A stretch of DNA of 64,000 nucleotides from Streptomyces sp. NBC_00344 (GCF_036088315.1 NZ_CP107996.1:6809001-6873000), one strand, 5' to 3'. Shown: positions 34,107 to 42,937, counted from the stretch's first letter. Program-made: numbers and translations. The notes: generated by a model from the sequence alone, not told the origin.

Positions 34107-34394
34107 CTAAAGGCGAACGGCCATCTCCACAGTCACCTCGTCCCCCGTCGACAGGCCCTGCGGCTTGCGCACGGCATTCCTTACCGGCAGCAGATAGCCG
34201 CCGTCCCTGGGGAAGAGCGATGTCGCAAAGGTGATCCCACCGATCCGGGCCTCCACAGGAATGACGCCCCAGCCGTACGTGGCCATCGCGGCCACCTCGC
34301 GTATGTCGGCCGACTGCTCCTCCGGCACGGGAACGAAGTAGAACGGTGAAGGCCCACGCCACTCGATCACGTGGCCGGCGAAGACAACGTCCAT
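34107..34394 (-). CDS. DUF1905 domain protein
   Basis: This 95-residue protein matches DUF1905 throughout: VIEWRGPSPFYFVPVPEEQS, GWGVIPVEARIGGITFATSL, FPRDGGYLLPVRNAVRK and GDEVTVEMAV. It is a small beta-barrel family of unknown function that often occurs alone or fused to YdeI-like domains. ATG 34394 is the natural start, though the Shine-Dalgarno is weak. It is a single gene next to an IS5 relic. No activity can be deduced. Confidence 0.88.
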   Translation of the reverse strand: MDVVFAGHVIEWRGPSPFYFVPVPEEQSADIREVAAMATYGWGVIPVEARIGGITFATSLFPRDGGYLLPVRNAVRKPQGLSTGDEVTVEMAVRL

Positions 34395-34607
34395 AGGTCG
34401 ATCCGTTCTTTGCGGAGGGGCACATCGCGCTCAGCGTATTGCGGTGTCGCTCCGGGACGGAGACCGACAGCCACCCTGACTGATCCATATGACGACTGCG
34501 CGGACCATGCTGAATCCGCCAAGTGAAATGATCAGGTACAGCCAGTTGGTGGTTCGGTTGGCCAGTTGCGCCGGCCGGTGCGCACAACGGCGCACAGACA
34601 AACGCTC

Positions 34608-34745
34608 GGAAAGAGTCCGACCAGCGGCTGGGGCCGGCACCGCTGGGTCTTGGAGCGCACCGTGTCCTGGCTGACCGGCCTTCGTCGTCCGCACCGACGG
34701 CTATGAGCACGAGCCGGAGCGCTTCCTCGCCTTCGCCCGCCATAG
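34608..34745 (+). pseudogene. IS5-family transposase C-terminal remnant
   Basis: The plus strand reads SGWGRHRWVLERTVSWLTGL then RRPHRR before a stop. This closely follows the C-terminal G-x-G-x-x-R-W-V-V-E-R-T-x-x-W-L signature of IS5-group DDE transposases, including the catalytic-region Glu. After a frame change, ERFLAFARH resembles the following helix. Nothing else of the element is recognisable and no terminal repeats were found. Confidence 0.6.
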
Positions 34746-34850
34746 CCACCAGCGCGAATCAACTTCCGCGGAATCACCAAGTGGAGCGACGCCCAATCAG
34801 GAATCTCTGCGCACCCCGTCATTTTCGGCCATCGGCCGCAGGCGCCAGCC

Positions 34851-35597
34851 CTAACGGTGCTCGGGGTTGACCTGATCGGTGCTGCATCCGGCGTCCCACT
34901 GCGCCCGCTGGTTGCCGAAGACCGGAATTCTGCCCGCGTCCTTGAGGATCCGCGCCACGTGCAGCAGGTTCCACGTCATGAAGGCGGTGTTCCGGTTGGT
35001 GAAGTCGTTCTCAGGACCGCCCGATCCAGGGTCGAGGTAGGACGGGCCGGGCCCCGCCTCGCCGATCCAGCCGGAGTCGGCCTGTGGCGGGATGGTGTAG
35101 CCGAGGTGCTGGAGGCTGTACAGCAGGTTCATGGCGCAGTGCTTGATTCCGTCCTCATTGCCGGTGACCAGGCAGCCGCCGACCCGACCGTAGTAGGCGT
35201 ACTGGCCGGCGTCGTTGAGCAGATGCGAGCACGCGTACAGACGTTCGATGACGAGCTTGGTGACCGAGCCGTTGTCCCCGAGCCAGATCGGACCGGCGAT
35301 GACCAGGATGTCGGCGTCCATCACCTTCCGGTAGAGCTCCGGCCACGCGTCCGAGGCCGCGCCGTGCTCGGTCATGTCTGGCCAGGTGCCCGTGGCGATG
35401 TCGTGATCGATGGCGCGGATCTCCTCGACTGTCACCCCGCGCGACTTCATGATCGCGCTGCTGCGATCGACCAGGCCCTGGGTGTTGCTGGGCTCGGGGG
35501 AGTACTTCAGCGTGCAGTTGATGAACAGAGCTCGCAGATCGTCGTAGGTGGCGGGCGCCTTCGCACCACCCGTGTGGTCGTAGTCCGGCATGGCCAT
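34851..35597 (-). CDS. Flavodoxin-fold NAD(P)H:FMN oxidoreductase family protein
   Basis: This 248-residue protein has the flavodoxin-like fold: LRALFINCTLKYSPEPSNTQ (phosphate-binding region), ADILVIAGPIWLGDNGSVTK (flavin loop) and GRVGGCLVTGNEDGIKH. It probably reduces a quinone, nitro compound or metal complex with NAD(P)H through FMN; the substrate is unknown. The C-terminal 60 residues, rich in aromatic residues and ending in a polar tail, are typical for this Streptomyces subgroup. ATG 35597 (or 35591) follows AGGGAAC. It is monocistronic. No signal peptide is visible. Confidence 0.88.
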   Translation of the reverse strand: MAMPDYDHTGGAKAPATYDDLRALFINCTLKYSPEPSNTQGLVDRSSAIMKSRGVTVEEIRAIDHDIATGTWPDMTEHGAASDAWPELYRKVMDADILVIAGPIWLGDNGSVTKLVIERLYACSHLLNDAGQYAYYGRVGGCLVTGNEDGIKHCAMNLLYSLQHLGYTIPPQADSGWIGEAGPGPSYLDPGSGGPENDFTNRNTAFMTWNLLHVARILKDAGRIPVFGNQRAQWDAGCSTDQVNPEHR

Positions 35598-35757
35598 GCG
35601 TGTTCCCTATCGGAGAGATGAGGCGCGGACATGGGTGCGGTCGCGATCAGTCCTGCCCCGCAGTGCAAGGGTCGAGGCGAAGTGGCCGGTCGTCACGGTG
35701 GGCGAGTCCAGGCGGGTGAATCGGCTGATTGTTGACACGTTTGCCGACGCCTGGCGA

Positions 35758-36666
35758 TCAGGTGCCACGAAATTCCGCGACGGCCGCCACAGACTCGCGC
35801 ATCTGCCTCATCGGTCGTGCCGGCGCGATGGGCTCTACGCCGTCGTCGCCGCTGGTCACAGCACTGGGAATGCTGTCTCGCTCGCCGAGGTCGTAAACGC
35901 CGTCGACGGCCACCAGTGCCGCCAGCCGGTGTTCGAAGGCCGCCGCCCTCGGGGCGAGCACGCCGCCCATGCTGGAACCGAGCAGCGCGATACGGCTGTT
36001 GTCGACGTCCGGGAGGCTTTCGGCGAAGTCGACCACCGGGGTGATGACGTTCTCCCAGTCCGGACGGAAGACCAGGCCTTCGCGGTGCCGCGGCCCCGGT
36101 TGTCCGGGCCCGTCGAAGGTCAGCACGGTGTAACCGCGTTCGACGGCCGCCAACGCGCCGCTGAAGTGCAGTTCCTCGGCGGTGCCGTCGAAGCCGCTGT
36201 GCATGATCACGGTTGGCCGCGGTGTGCTGGTGGTGCCGGCTCGGTAGAGGTACCCCGGCAGGGTGGTGTCCTCGTAGGGGATGCGAACCGGTTCGATGCG
36301 GGGGGTGTACAACGCCGCTGCTGTTCGGAAACAGGCCACGCTGCGGTCGTAGGCGTGGTCGTGGCGGGGGTCGCACGGGTGGCCGTGCAGGAAGAACTCG
36401 GCCGACCGGTAGTAGTTGGACGCCCTCAGGAATCCGTCCCGGGCGCTGACCGGGTGGCCGGCGTCCAAAGCCTGCTGGGCTTCGGCGGCCACCCGGTCAG
36501 CGGTGGCGAGCCACTCGTCGTGCCAGCTGTCGTAGTCGCCTTCCTTGATGCGCTCACTGGTGGAGACCACCTCGCCGAAGTCGGCGCCGCCATAGGCGAT
36601 GTGGCTCATCGAGCGCAGGGTCTCGTACCAGAACTGGGGGTTCTCGGGGAACAGCAGCTGCTTCAT
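35758..36666 (-). CDS. Alpha/beta hydrolase (FrsA/pseudooxynicotine-hydrolase-like), apparently C-terminally truncated
   Basis: This 302-residue protein has the helical N-terminal extension of the FrsA-like subgroup (YRSAEFFLHGHPCDP, RSVACFRTAAALYTPRIEPV) and an alpha/beta core with TVIMHSGFDGTAEELHF, FDGPGQPGPRHREGL and nucleophile elbow LLGSSMGGVLAPRAA (Ser232). Homologues of this type are near 390 residues. Here the sequence departs from the family after VAVDGVYDLG and ends about 45 residues later, so the regions for the catalytic Asp and His are not seen. An AAGGAGGG precedes ATG 36666. It is divergent from a TetR gene with two palindromes between them and was probably regulated by it. 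Confidence 0.75.
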   Translation of the reverse strand: MKQLLFPENPQFWYETLRSMSHIAYGGADFGEVVSTSERIKEGDYDSWHDEWLATADRVAAEAQQALDAGHPVSARDGFLRASNYYRSAEFFLHGHPCDPRHDHAYDRSVACFRTAAALYTPRIEPVRIPYEDTTLPGYLYRAGTTSTPRPTVIMHSGFDGTAEELHFSGALAAVERGYTVLTFDGPGQPGPRHREGLVFRPDWENVITPVVDFAESLPDVDNSRIALLGSSMGGVLAPRAAAFEHRLAALVAVDGVYDLGERDSIPSAVTSGDDGVEPIAPARPMRQMRESVAAVAEFRGT

Positions 36667-36678
36667 GACGCCCTCCTT

Positions 36679-36746
36679 AAGCACAGATCTGTGCTTGCTT
36701 CAGTACTGTAGATGCTGCGGGCGCCACGAAGCAAATAAATGTGCTT
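36679..36746. promoter_or_regulatory. Pair of 18-bp TetR operator palindromes
   Basis: A perfect 18-bp palindrome AAGCACAGATCTGTGCTT (36679-36696) and a second 18-bp site AAGCAAATAAATGTGCTT (36729-36746) with the same AAGCA...TGCTT ends lie between the divergent hydrolase and TetR genes. Their centres are exactly 50 bp apart. They are strong candidates for the operators of the TetR protein at 36758. Confidence 0.75.
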
Positions 36747-36757
36747 ACGATGTGCGG

Positions 36758-37369
36758 GTGAGCCCGAACCAGTCGACCCCCCGTTCCCGCAAGAGCCCCG
36801 AACAGGTCCGCACGGCCGTCCATCAGGCGGTCGTCGACCTGCTGTCCGACTCTCAGGGCGCAGACCTCACCATCCCCGCGATCGCGCTACGCGCCGGTGT
36901 GAACCACACGAGCATCTACCGGCGCTGGGGCAGCCGTGAGGCGCTCCTGGCCGACGTGGTCATCACCCGGCTCGAACAGCACTGGCCGCTGCCGGACACC
37001 GGAACTCTGCGCGGCGACCTCACGCAATGGGCGGCAGCGGGAGCCGCGAGCATCCTCAAGCCCGAAGGCCGACTGCTCGTGCGGGCCGTCGCCCTGTCGA
37101 TGCCGGGCAGCGCCCAGGCGCGGGGGGAGCGCGCACAGCACTTCCAGCGCCGGACCCACGCCATCGAACGAATCCGGGACCGGGCAGCGGCCCGCGGTGA
37201 GAACCCCCCGCCACTCGACCAGATCCTCGACCAGCTCATCGCACCGCTGTATCTACGGGCGATCTTCGGCATCGATCCACCGGCCTCCGGCTACCCGGAA
37301 CTCCTCGTGGCACGGCTGCTCGGCAGCACGGGCAGCACGGGCAGCACTGGGGGCACTCTGGTGTCCTGA
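36758..37369 (+). CDS. TetR/AcrR-family transcriptional regulator
   Basis: This 203-residue protein has a TetR helix-turn-helix (VDLLSDSQGADLTIPAIALR, AGVNHTSIYRRWGSREALLA) and a C-terminal ligand/dimer domain similar to TetR_C-type repressors. A short Gly/Ser/Thr repeat (STGSTGSTGG) sits near the C-terminus. The GTG at 36758 was chosen; another GTG at 36752 is possible and no clear Shine-Dalgarno is present, so it may be leaderless. The second operator-like palindrome ends 11 bases before the start, consistent with autorepression. It is divergent from the truncated hydrolase. Confidence 0.9.
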   Translation: MSPNQSTPRSRKSPEQVRTAVHQAVVDLLSDSQGADLTIPAIALRAGVNHTSIYRRWGSREALLADVVITRLEQHWPLPDTGTLRGDLTQWAAAGAASILKPEGRLLVRAVALSMPGSAQARGERAQHFQRRTHAIERIRDRAAARGENPPPLDQILDQLIAPLYLRAIFGIDPPASGYPELLVARLLGSTGSTGSTGGTLVS

Positions 37370-37747
37370 GTCAGGAACCCGTTCGGACAGCGGGAGAGAC
37401 GTTTCGCGGATCTCATCTGCGGTCTTGGTCCAGATGAAGGACCTGAGGTCGGTGTTCCAGCGGCGATCCCATTGCGGAAGCCTCAACACCCCTCGATCTC
37501 CATGACGCCGGGCCGGCGGCGGGGTTCGGTACACCGTTCGGCCGGCGGCACTGGTACATGACCGCGGTAGGCATGGACTTGCTCGCCGCTGACTGGGCCG
37601 ACAGCTGACGGAGGAATCAAGCGCGGCGCCGAAGCAGCCGAAGCAGGGAGGGGGTCGCGCGGGCTCAGGCTCAGCAGAAGGAAAGCCCCATGACTGTCGA
37701 CACCGCCGCGCGACGCCACATACATCCATACGCATATGGAGACGACC
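37370..37747. other. Intergenic region, no gene assigned
   Basis: 378 bases between the TetR and DUF899 genes. An ATG at 37690 with AGAAGGAAAG upstream opens a frame that runs antiphase into the DUF899 gene. It has no family resemblance and is more likely the remains of another start or chance. Confidence 0.35.
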
Positions 37748-38623
37748 ATGAACGACGAGTCGAAGACCACTGGGACGCCGGCCACCGGCGGCAACGACAC
37801 CTCCGCCCGGCCACCGGTCGTCGATCGGGCCACCTGGCAGGCCGAACTGGACGCCCTGCGGGTTCGGGAGAAGGCACATACCCACGAAGGCGACGCCATC
37901 GCAGCAGCCCGCCGGAGGCTGCCCATGGTCGAGGTGGACGCCGGCCTCGAGCTGATCGGACCTGCCGGCCCGCTGACGCTGCTCGACGCATTCGAGGGAC
38001 GCCGGGAGCTCATTGCCTACTACTTCATGTGGAATCCCGGCCGGCCCGCACCCGAGCAGTGCGAAGGCTGCACGTTCTACACCAGTCAGGTCGCTGAGCT
38101 GTCCTACCTGCATTCCCGCGACATCACCTACGCGGTCCTCTGCCAGGGGCGCAACGTCGCCGTCGGAGGGGCCGAGCCCCAGGTGTCGTACGACGAGAGC
38201 GTCCGCTACCGCGACTTCATGGGCTGGGACATGCCATGGTATTCCGCACAACCATCACTCGACGCACTGCTCGTCGGACGTGAGACCGGCTTGTTCCACC
38301 TCGTGTGCTACCTACGGGACGGCGACCGCGTTTTCGAGACCTACTGGACGAAGCGCCGCGGTGTAGAGGCCATGGACTACAGCTACGCGCTCATGGACCT
38401 CACGGTGTACGGACGCCAGGAGCGTTGGGAGGATTCACCTCCCGGCTGGCCACAACAGTGCTCCAATGCGCGGACGGAGGGCGGCTCGCCCGCTTGGCCA
38501 CCCGTATCCGATTGGCCGGGCGGACGCCCCATCGCCCAGTGGCCGCGACTCGAAGATGGCCACTCCGATGATCTCGGAGCCGCCGGGGCGAGGACGGCGC
38601 CGGGACCTGGCCATTGTCACTAG
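37748..38623 (+). CDS. DUF899 (thioredoxin-fold-like) family protein
   Basis: This 291-residue protein matches DUF899: EFDALRVREKAHTHEGDA-like N-terminus (residues 35-55), LPMVEVDAGLELIGPAGPLT, LIAYYFMWNPGRPAPEQCEG and C-terminal YALMDLTVYGRQERWEDSP plus RPIAQWPRLEDGHSDDLG. The EQCEGC sequence gives a CxxC pair in the position typical of the family, suggesting thiol redox chemistry, although the biological role is not known. ATG 37748 is preceded by GGAG at 6 bases, better than the in-frame ATG at 37736. It is monocistronic, without a signal peptide. Confidence 0.88.
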   Translation: MNDESKTTGTPATGGNDTSARPPVVDRATWQAELDALRVREKAHTHEGDAIAAARRRLPMVEVDAGLELIGPAGPLTLLDAFEGRRELIAYYFMWNPGRPAPEQCEGCTFYTSQVAELSYLHSRDITYAVLCQGRNVAVGGAEPQVSYDESVRYRDFMGWDMPWYSAQPSLDALLVGRETGLFHLVCYLRDGDRVFETYWTKRRGVEAMDYSYALMDLTVYGRQERWEDSPPGWPQQCSNARTEGGSPAWPPVSDWPGGRPIAQWPRLEDGHSDDLGAAGARTAPGPGHCH

Positions 38624-38928
38624 CCGAAGCCGTGGAGTACTCCCCGTGCTTACTTGCTCCAAGCACTCGCCGTGGTGCTCGGGACTGGCCTGTTCGGTCG
38701 GCTCGTCCGGCGCTGTCGGTCCAAGGCCTCGTTGCCATGCAGCCAGGGTCGCCCTGGTCCGCGTGACGCGAGGTTCAAGAACGGCCGGCTCGTCGGACGA
38801 CCCGAAGAATCAGGAGGCGATCAGCAAGCCGAATGACCACAGTGGCCATGAGACCGGTCGGCATGTCGGTCAGGGGATTCTTCCGTCAGTTTCGGGCTGC
38901 TTGGCGAGTGTGGGGTCCATGGATGGAC
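38624..38928. other. Intergenic region, no gene assigned
   Basis: 305 bases between convergent DUF899 and DHFR-like genes. A short hairpin (CCAGGG at 38753-38758, CCCTGG at 38762-38767) might contribute to termination. No gene is supported. Confidence 0.35.
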
Positions 38929-39507
38929 TCAGACATGCAGGGTGGGCCGGTAGATGAGCTCTTGGATATCGCCGTCGAGCGTCCGGCGCTCGATCAGCCG
39001 AAGGTCGAAGTCGGCCGCACCGTGGAAGATCGGATCCAGCCCGGTCTGACCGGTGATCACAGGAAAGAGCGTCACCTGGACACGGTCGACCAGGCCGGCG
39101 GCCATCAGCGCCCGGTTCATCGACAGGCTGCCGTGCGAACGCAACGGTACCGCGGACTCCTTCTTGAGCCGAGCGACGACGTCGACGGCATCGCCGCTCA
39201 CGACGTTCGCATCCGGCCAGTCGAGGGTTCCCTCCAGTGTGGTCGACACGACGGTTGCCGGCATGCTCCGCATCCGAGTGACCCATGGGTCACGCACCTC
39301 GGACTCCTCGGTGCTCGAGGCCAGCATCTGCGCGAACAACCGATAGGTGTTGGCCCCGAAGACCATCCGCTGCTCCTCGCCGTACAGGGCGAGGCGGTGG
39401 TCGAGGAGCTCGGGGCCTTGCTTACCCCAGTAGCCGGTCCAGTTGCCGCTGGCGGCGCCGAAGCCGTCGAGGCTGGAGAAGACGTCGAACGTGTAGGTAG
39501 CGTTCAT
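38929..39507 (-). CDS. Dihydrofolate-reductase-family protein (RibD C-terminal-like)
   Basis: This 192-residue protein has the DHFR/RibD-C fold: TYTFDVFSSLDGFGAASGNW at the N-terminus, MVFGANTYRLFAQML, LRSHGSLSMNRALMAAGLVD and VTLFPVITGQTGLDPIFHG. Members are NADPH-dependent reductases of unknown substrate, distinct from the essential folate enzyme. ATG 39507 follows GAGGAGAG, preferred over the longer frame. It is followed by nothing on its strand, and 1 kb of non-coding sequence lies upstream. Confidence 0.9.
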   Translation of the reverse strand: MNATYTFDVFSSLDGFGAASGNWTGYWGKQGPELLDHRLALYGEEQRMVFGANTYRLFAQMLASSTEESEVRDPWVTRMRSMPATVVSTTLEGTLDWPDANVVSGDAVDVVARLKKESAVPLRSHGSLSMNRALMAAGLVDRVQVTLFPVITGQTGLDPIFHGAADFDLRLIERRTLDGDIQELIYRPTLHV

Positions 39508-40510
39508 GATGCTCTCCTCGAGTGCGGGTTCATCGCATGGTGGGAATAGAGACTGGCAAGCACGGCGAAACTCATCGCCCATGGACTCCTGAAATCCAGC
39601 GGACCCGGAAAGGACCAAGGGGCCTTACCACGGCCGAGAAGACGGAAGGTCAGCGTGATCGGCGACACGGCGGGGGAGAAGAAGGGCGTGGCCCGCCGAT
39701 CCAGGGGTCGTGACGATTCCTCTCTCCGCGCCGGCTGTCCTGTGCGTGCAGCCGTTGAAATGGGGTTCAGTGAACAGCTGGCCCTGCGTGCCGAAGACCC
39801 CGAACAGCGTGGTGTACGGAACCGGGTCAGAACGCGCTTGATGTGCTCGCGGGTGTTGGCGGGCATCCAGGTAGGGACAGCACCCGCTCCTATTTACTGC
39901 CGAAGGGGCCATGGAGCGCGACTTTGGCAGCGTTGTCGGCCGCTCTCCGTATCCCCGTTCACTCTTCCGGTCGACTCCCGACTCCTCCGACCAGCCTGAG
40001 CTTCTCCGTACGCGTGCCGTACGAACGCCTCCATTCGTGGCCGCCACCGGAATACGGTCCAGCCGGCCTGTCGCCTTCTGTCGGGGGCTCCGCTACCACC
40101 ACCCCAGCGCGGGATAGCGGTACCGGGACGTACACGATGGTGCGGACGGTGCGGCTGGAACTCTGAGCTGACACGGTGGGACCAATGACGTGGACGGCGC
40201 CGGCTCGTGTGCCCTGTTCGCTGTCTTGGGGCGAACAGGGCTTCCTGGACAGGGTCTGTCACCGAATCCAGTGGTCCGTCGGGAAGTCACCAGGCTCGGT
40301 CGGACGGGCCCGGCGTAAAGTCCTTTCGGAGGGAAGCCCGGAGACCTTACTCTGAGGGAGTCTTCACCGCCATTTTGGAATACACAGCACCAGCGCTCGC
40401 AAGCGTAGAGAGGATCCCATGGCCACGTCGGAGCAGGTGGGGGAAGCGCTCGAGGGTAAACTTTCGGGAGTGCAAAGGCAGGGGCCTGGAATCCCATCGA
40501 AGTCCTTCAG
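39508..40510. other. 1-kb region without a recognisable gene
   Basis: Frames of 60-135 codons exist on both strands, but their translations are rich in Arg, Pro and Ser and resemble no family. Codon position bias is weak in all frames. It could be an eroded gene or insertion; nothing specific is visible. Confidence 0.35.
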
Positions 40511-40747
40511 ATGCGAGTTTCCTCGGTCTGCCCTGAACTGCACATCAAGCTTGATGTACGCGCATCGGGGGAACTCTGGCAAGTGTCCCTGAAATATAAG
40601 GGGCATGAGGCGAGCCTTGTGAGCGGAGATCTCACCGAGGACGCCGTGCGCTATCTTGAACTCCTCGTGCGAACCCACCTGTTCGAGTGGTGGCATACAA
40701 AGGACAGAGAAAGAGTCGCCGCACGCATGGGAAAGCGGCTGACGTGA
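40511..40747 (+). CDS. Small hypothetical protein
   Basis: This 78-residue protein is not recognised but looks authentic. The translation is balanced, with alternating strands (ELHIKLDVRASGELWQVSLK, YKGHEASLVSGDLTEDAVRY) and a C-terminal helix (LVRTHLFEWWHTKDRERVAA). Composition is less GC-extreme than its surroundings. ATG 40511 is the only start after an in-frame stop at 40457, and no Shine-Dalgarno is visible. It is isolated, with long empty stretches on both sides. No function can be proposed. Confidence 0.5.
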   Translation: MRVSSVCPELHIKLDVRASGELWQVSLKYKGHEASLVSGDLTEDAVRYLELLVRTHLFEWWHTKDRERVAARMGKRLT

Positions 40748-41345
40748 GACTAACGACTCAGGACGTGGTGACGGCAGAGGGATCTTCCTGTCGGGTGGCA
40801 TGATCTGAGTGTGGCGACCGTGGTCAATCGGGCGGTTCCTGCACTTCAGCTGTTCAGAGGGGTCTCCCGCAACATCCGGCCCGTATAGGTGTATCGCCAC
40901 GTGGCGATACCAGTCCAGCGGCTGCGCGAGCCGGGCACGCTGGAGCAGGCCGAGCCGCGCGGGGGTGACGAACCCGTCCGGCGCGGATTCATCCGTCGGG
41001 CCGGCCGTACGTCCAGGGCGACGCCGATGCCTGGCTGGGGTCTTTGGTCTCCTATCCTGCCGCATTCGACCTGGCCCGCTCCACGGTGCGGCCGCGGCAG
41101 TCCGCCGGGCCGCCTGCGCGCCAAGCCTGTGGAGGCGAAGTCGCCCCACCCCGGTAACCGGCATGGGCTGGTGGGTGGTTGTGCTGGCCACACTGCGAAC
41201 TCGCTCGCCCCCCCAATGACGCACGCACAGCCCTTGTCCGCGGGCGCACGCCGTACCACTGGTGAATCCGCACCGGACGAACCCCGCCCCCCGAGCCGGC
41301 CATCCCGAAGCAGGCCGCTCGGGGACGCCCTGCTTGAATTGAACT
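40748..41345. other. Intergenic region containing a perfect 20-bp palindrome
   Basis: About 600 bases without a recognisable gene. A perfect palindrome GTATCGCCACGTGGCGATAC occupies 40891-40910. A 152-codon plus-strand frame starting at 40889 ends inside the hairpin at 41346 but has no family resemblance. Confidence 0.45.
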
Positions 41346-41379
41346 GAGCCGGTCGGTGGCACAACACGCCGACCGGCTC
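41346..41379. terminator. Hairpin upstream of the lipoprotein gene
   Basis: A perfect 11-bp stem (GAGCCGGTCGG at 41346-41356 with 41369-41379) and 12-base loop lie 28 bases before the lipoprotein start. It could terminate an upstream transcript or form in the leader of the lipoprotein mRNA. Confidence 0.55.
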
Positions 41380-41407
41380 CGCTAATCGTCTTGAGGGAGT
41401 CTCTCCA

Positions 41408-42445
41408 GTGCAGAGCCAGCAAAGAAACCCCAACTACCCGAAGGCCCCCGGTCGTCGTGCGCGGCAGCTTCTGGCGGCCACGGTCACGTTGGCTGCCGCG
41501 ATCACTCTGACGGCCTGTAACGCCTCGTCGGATACGGCCGATTCGGATGCGAAGCAGTCGGTGAGCGCGAGCCCGTCGCCCAGCGGAGCAGTGACTCGCG
41601 CTCAGGCGGCCAAGATCGTTGACAATTATGAAAAGGTCAACAATCTCAGTAACCGGACGCGCAACGCCAAGTTGCTCGGGACGGTGGAGGGCGGGCAGGT
41701 CTACGAACTGAGCAAGGCTGAGTTCAAGGCGTTCCCGACATGGTCGAGCAAGAAGCGCAAGGAGTACGGGGACCCCTTCACGTACAAGCAGCGCTCGTAC
41801 GTCATTCCTGTCAACTCCGGCTGGTTCATGGTCATTGGGCACGCGGGCGGTTCCAAGTACCCCTCGCTGCTGGTCTTCGACAAGGTTGCGGGCCACTGGA
41901 AGGCGGTCAGGGCGGTCCACCTCGGCGTCTCTGTCCCAGCCATCGACATCAGTCGTCAGGGCCTCGCCACCGCAGTTTCCAGCAGTGCGAAGAACGGCGC
42001 CCTCAGTCCCGCCGAGGTGAAGGGCGTCTGGGAGGACCTCTACACCAGTGGGGGAAAGAACAAGGGGAAGGAACTCGCGCCGAGTTCCTGGACCAAGGAC
42101 GCGCTGAAAAGCTATCGGACCCGCAACGACGCGCTGGGCCCCCAGGCGCAGGTGAACTTCTTCGACAAGCCCGCGAAGAGCGAGAACATCTACTCTGTCC
42201 GGACAAAGGACGGAGGGGTGCTGACCGTCGTGTCGCTGGCGCACAACCAGGAGTCCTTGACCAAGGCCGCTCTGCGGGGGAGCTCGTCCATGCAGATCAC
42301 CCCAGGGTCGGATGAAAGGGTATTCAACCCCAGCCCGCGTGCCGTCATCACCGACGAGTTCCAGGGGCAGGCCCTTGTCCAATTGACCCCGAAGCAGAAG
42401 CCGAAGGTCCTCTACGCGCTCTACTCGCTGGTCGACTCGCGCTGA
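41408..42445 (+). CDS. Putative lipoprotein of unknown function
   Basis: This 345-residue protein has a lipoprotein signal: basic start, hydrophobic core LLAATVTLAAAI and lipobox LTAC with Cys at residue 37, followed by a Ser/Asp-rich linker. The mature domain (about 60-345) contains GAVTRAQAAKIVDNYEKVNN, YVIPVNSGWFMVIGHAGG and ALVQLTPKQKPKVLYALYSL and looks like a beta-rich extracytoplasmic domain. It should be anchored to the outer face of the membrane. The GTG start has GAGGGAG upstream. The codon usage is less GC-rich than neighbouring genes, with several AAG-rich stretches. The function is unknown. Confidence 0.8.
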   Translation: MQSQQRNPNYPKAPGRRARQLLAATVTLAAAITLTACNASSDTADSDAKQSVSASPSPSGAVTRAQAAKIVDNYEKVNNLSNRTRNAKLLGTVEGGQVYELSKAEFKAFPTWSSKKRKEYGDPFTYKQRSYVIPVNSGWFMVIGHAGGSKYPSLLVFDKVAGHWKAVRAVHLGVSVPAIDISRQGLATAVSSSAKNGALSPAEVKGVWEDLYTSGGKNKGKELAPSSWTKDALKSYRTRNDALGPQAQVNFFDKPAKSENIYSVRTKDGGVLTVVSLAHNQESLTKAALRGSSSMQITPGSDERVFNPSPRAVITDEFQGQALVQLTPKQKPKVLYALYSLVDSR

Positions 42446-42610
42446 CCCCGTGTGGCTCGCCCGTCACGCGGGACCGCAGCCGCACACGACAGGCCGTCAA
42501 CTCAATCGCAACCCTGACCACGTCCCCCAGGACGACATGTCCGCGTTCGGGGCGATCCAGGATTGCGACACCGGCGTGTTCCACCCGGCACCACCGGGTC
42601 AGCTGGATCT

Positions 42611-42642
42611 GGCCGGCCGCCGAGAGTGCTCGGCGGCCGGCC
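42611..42642. terminator. Strong hairpin between the lipoprotein gene and the GH2-like fragment
   Basis: A perfect 14-bp stem (GGCCGGCCGCCGAG at 42611-42624 with 42629-42642) and a 4-base loop. It lies 34 bases after the end of the minus-strand GH2-like fragment and 165 bases after the lipoprotein gene, so it probably terminates the minus-strand unit. Confidence 0.75.
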
Positions 42643-42676
42643 GGGGTGCGGTCGGTGGCAGCAGGCGCTGCTGCGG

Positions 42677-42937
42677 CTAACGGTTCGACACGCGCGGCGT
42701 CCGGTAGCCCTGCGCGGTCACCCCGAAAGTCCACAGGTGGTTGTCGGAGTGGAACGCTGGCAGGACCCGGTGGCCCGAGCGACGGTCGCGCAGCGAGAGG
42801 CGGACCATGGGCGCGACGGGGGTGCCCTTGCGGACCGTGACGGTGAGGCTGATGCGGCCGTCCCGCTGCGACGTGCGGCTCCCGGACACTTTCAGCCGGG
42901 CTCGGCGCGGTCGTTGAGCGCCTGGGCTGCCGTTCAC
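42677..42937 (-). pseudogene. GH2-family glycosidase C-terminal fragment
   Basis: The 86-codon frame contains ISLTVTVRKGTPVAPMVRLS then RVLPAFHSDNHLWTFGV. This matches the C-terminal beta-sandwich of GH2 enzymes of the exo-beta-D-glucosaminidase type (RVLPAxYSDNYLWL). The catalytic part is absent and the final strands are altered. A strong hairpin follows, so this is likely the surviving 3' end of a larger gene. Its GTG overlaps the PadR stop by 4 bases, which may be chance or may allow the stub to be translated. Confidence 0.55.

Noticed and set aside
40364..42382. Minus-strand open frame of 672 codons over the lipoprotein gene and the 40.7-41.3 kb gap
   Set aside because: No recognisable domain, low-complexity stretches, and it runs antisense to a protein with a convincing lipoprotein signal.
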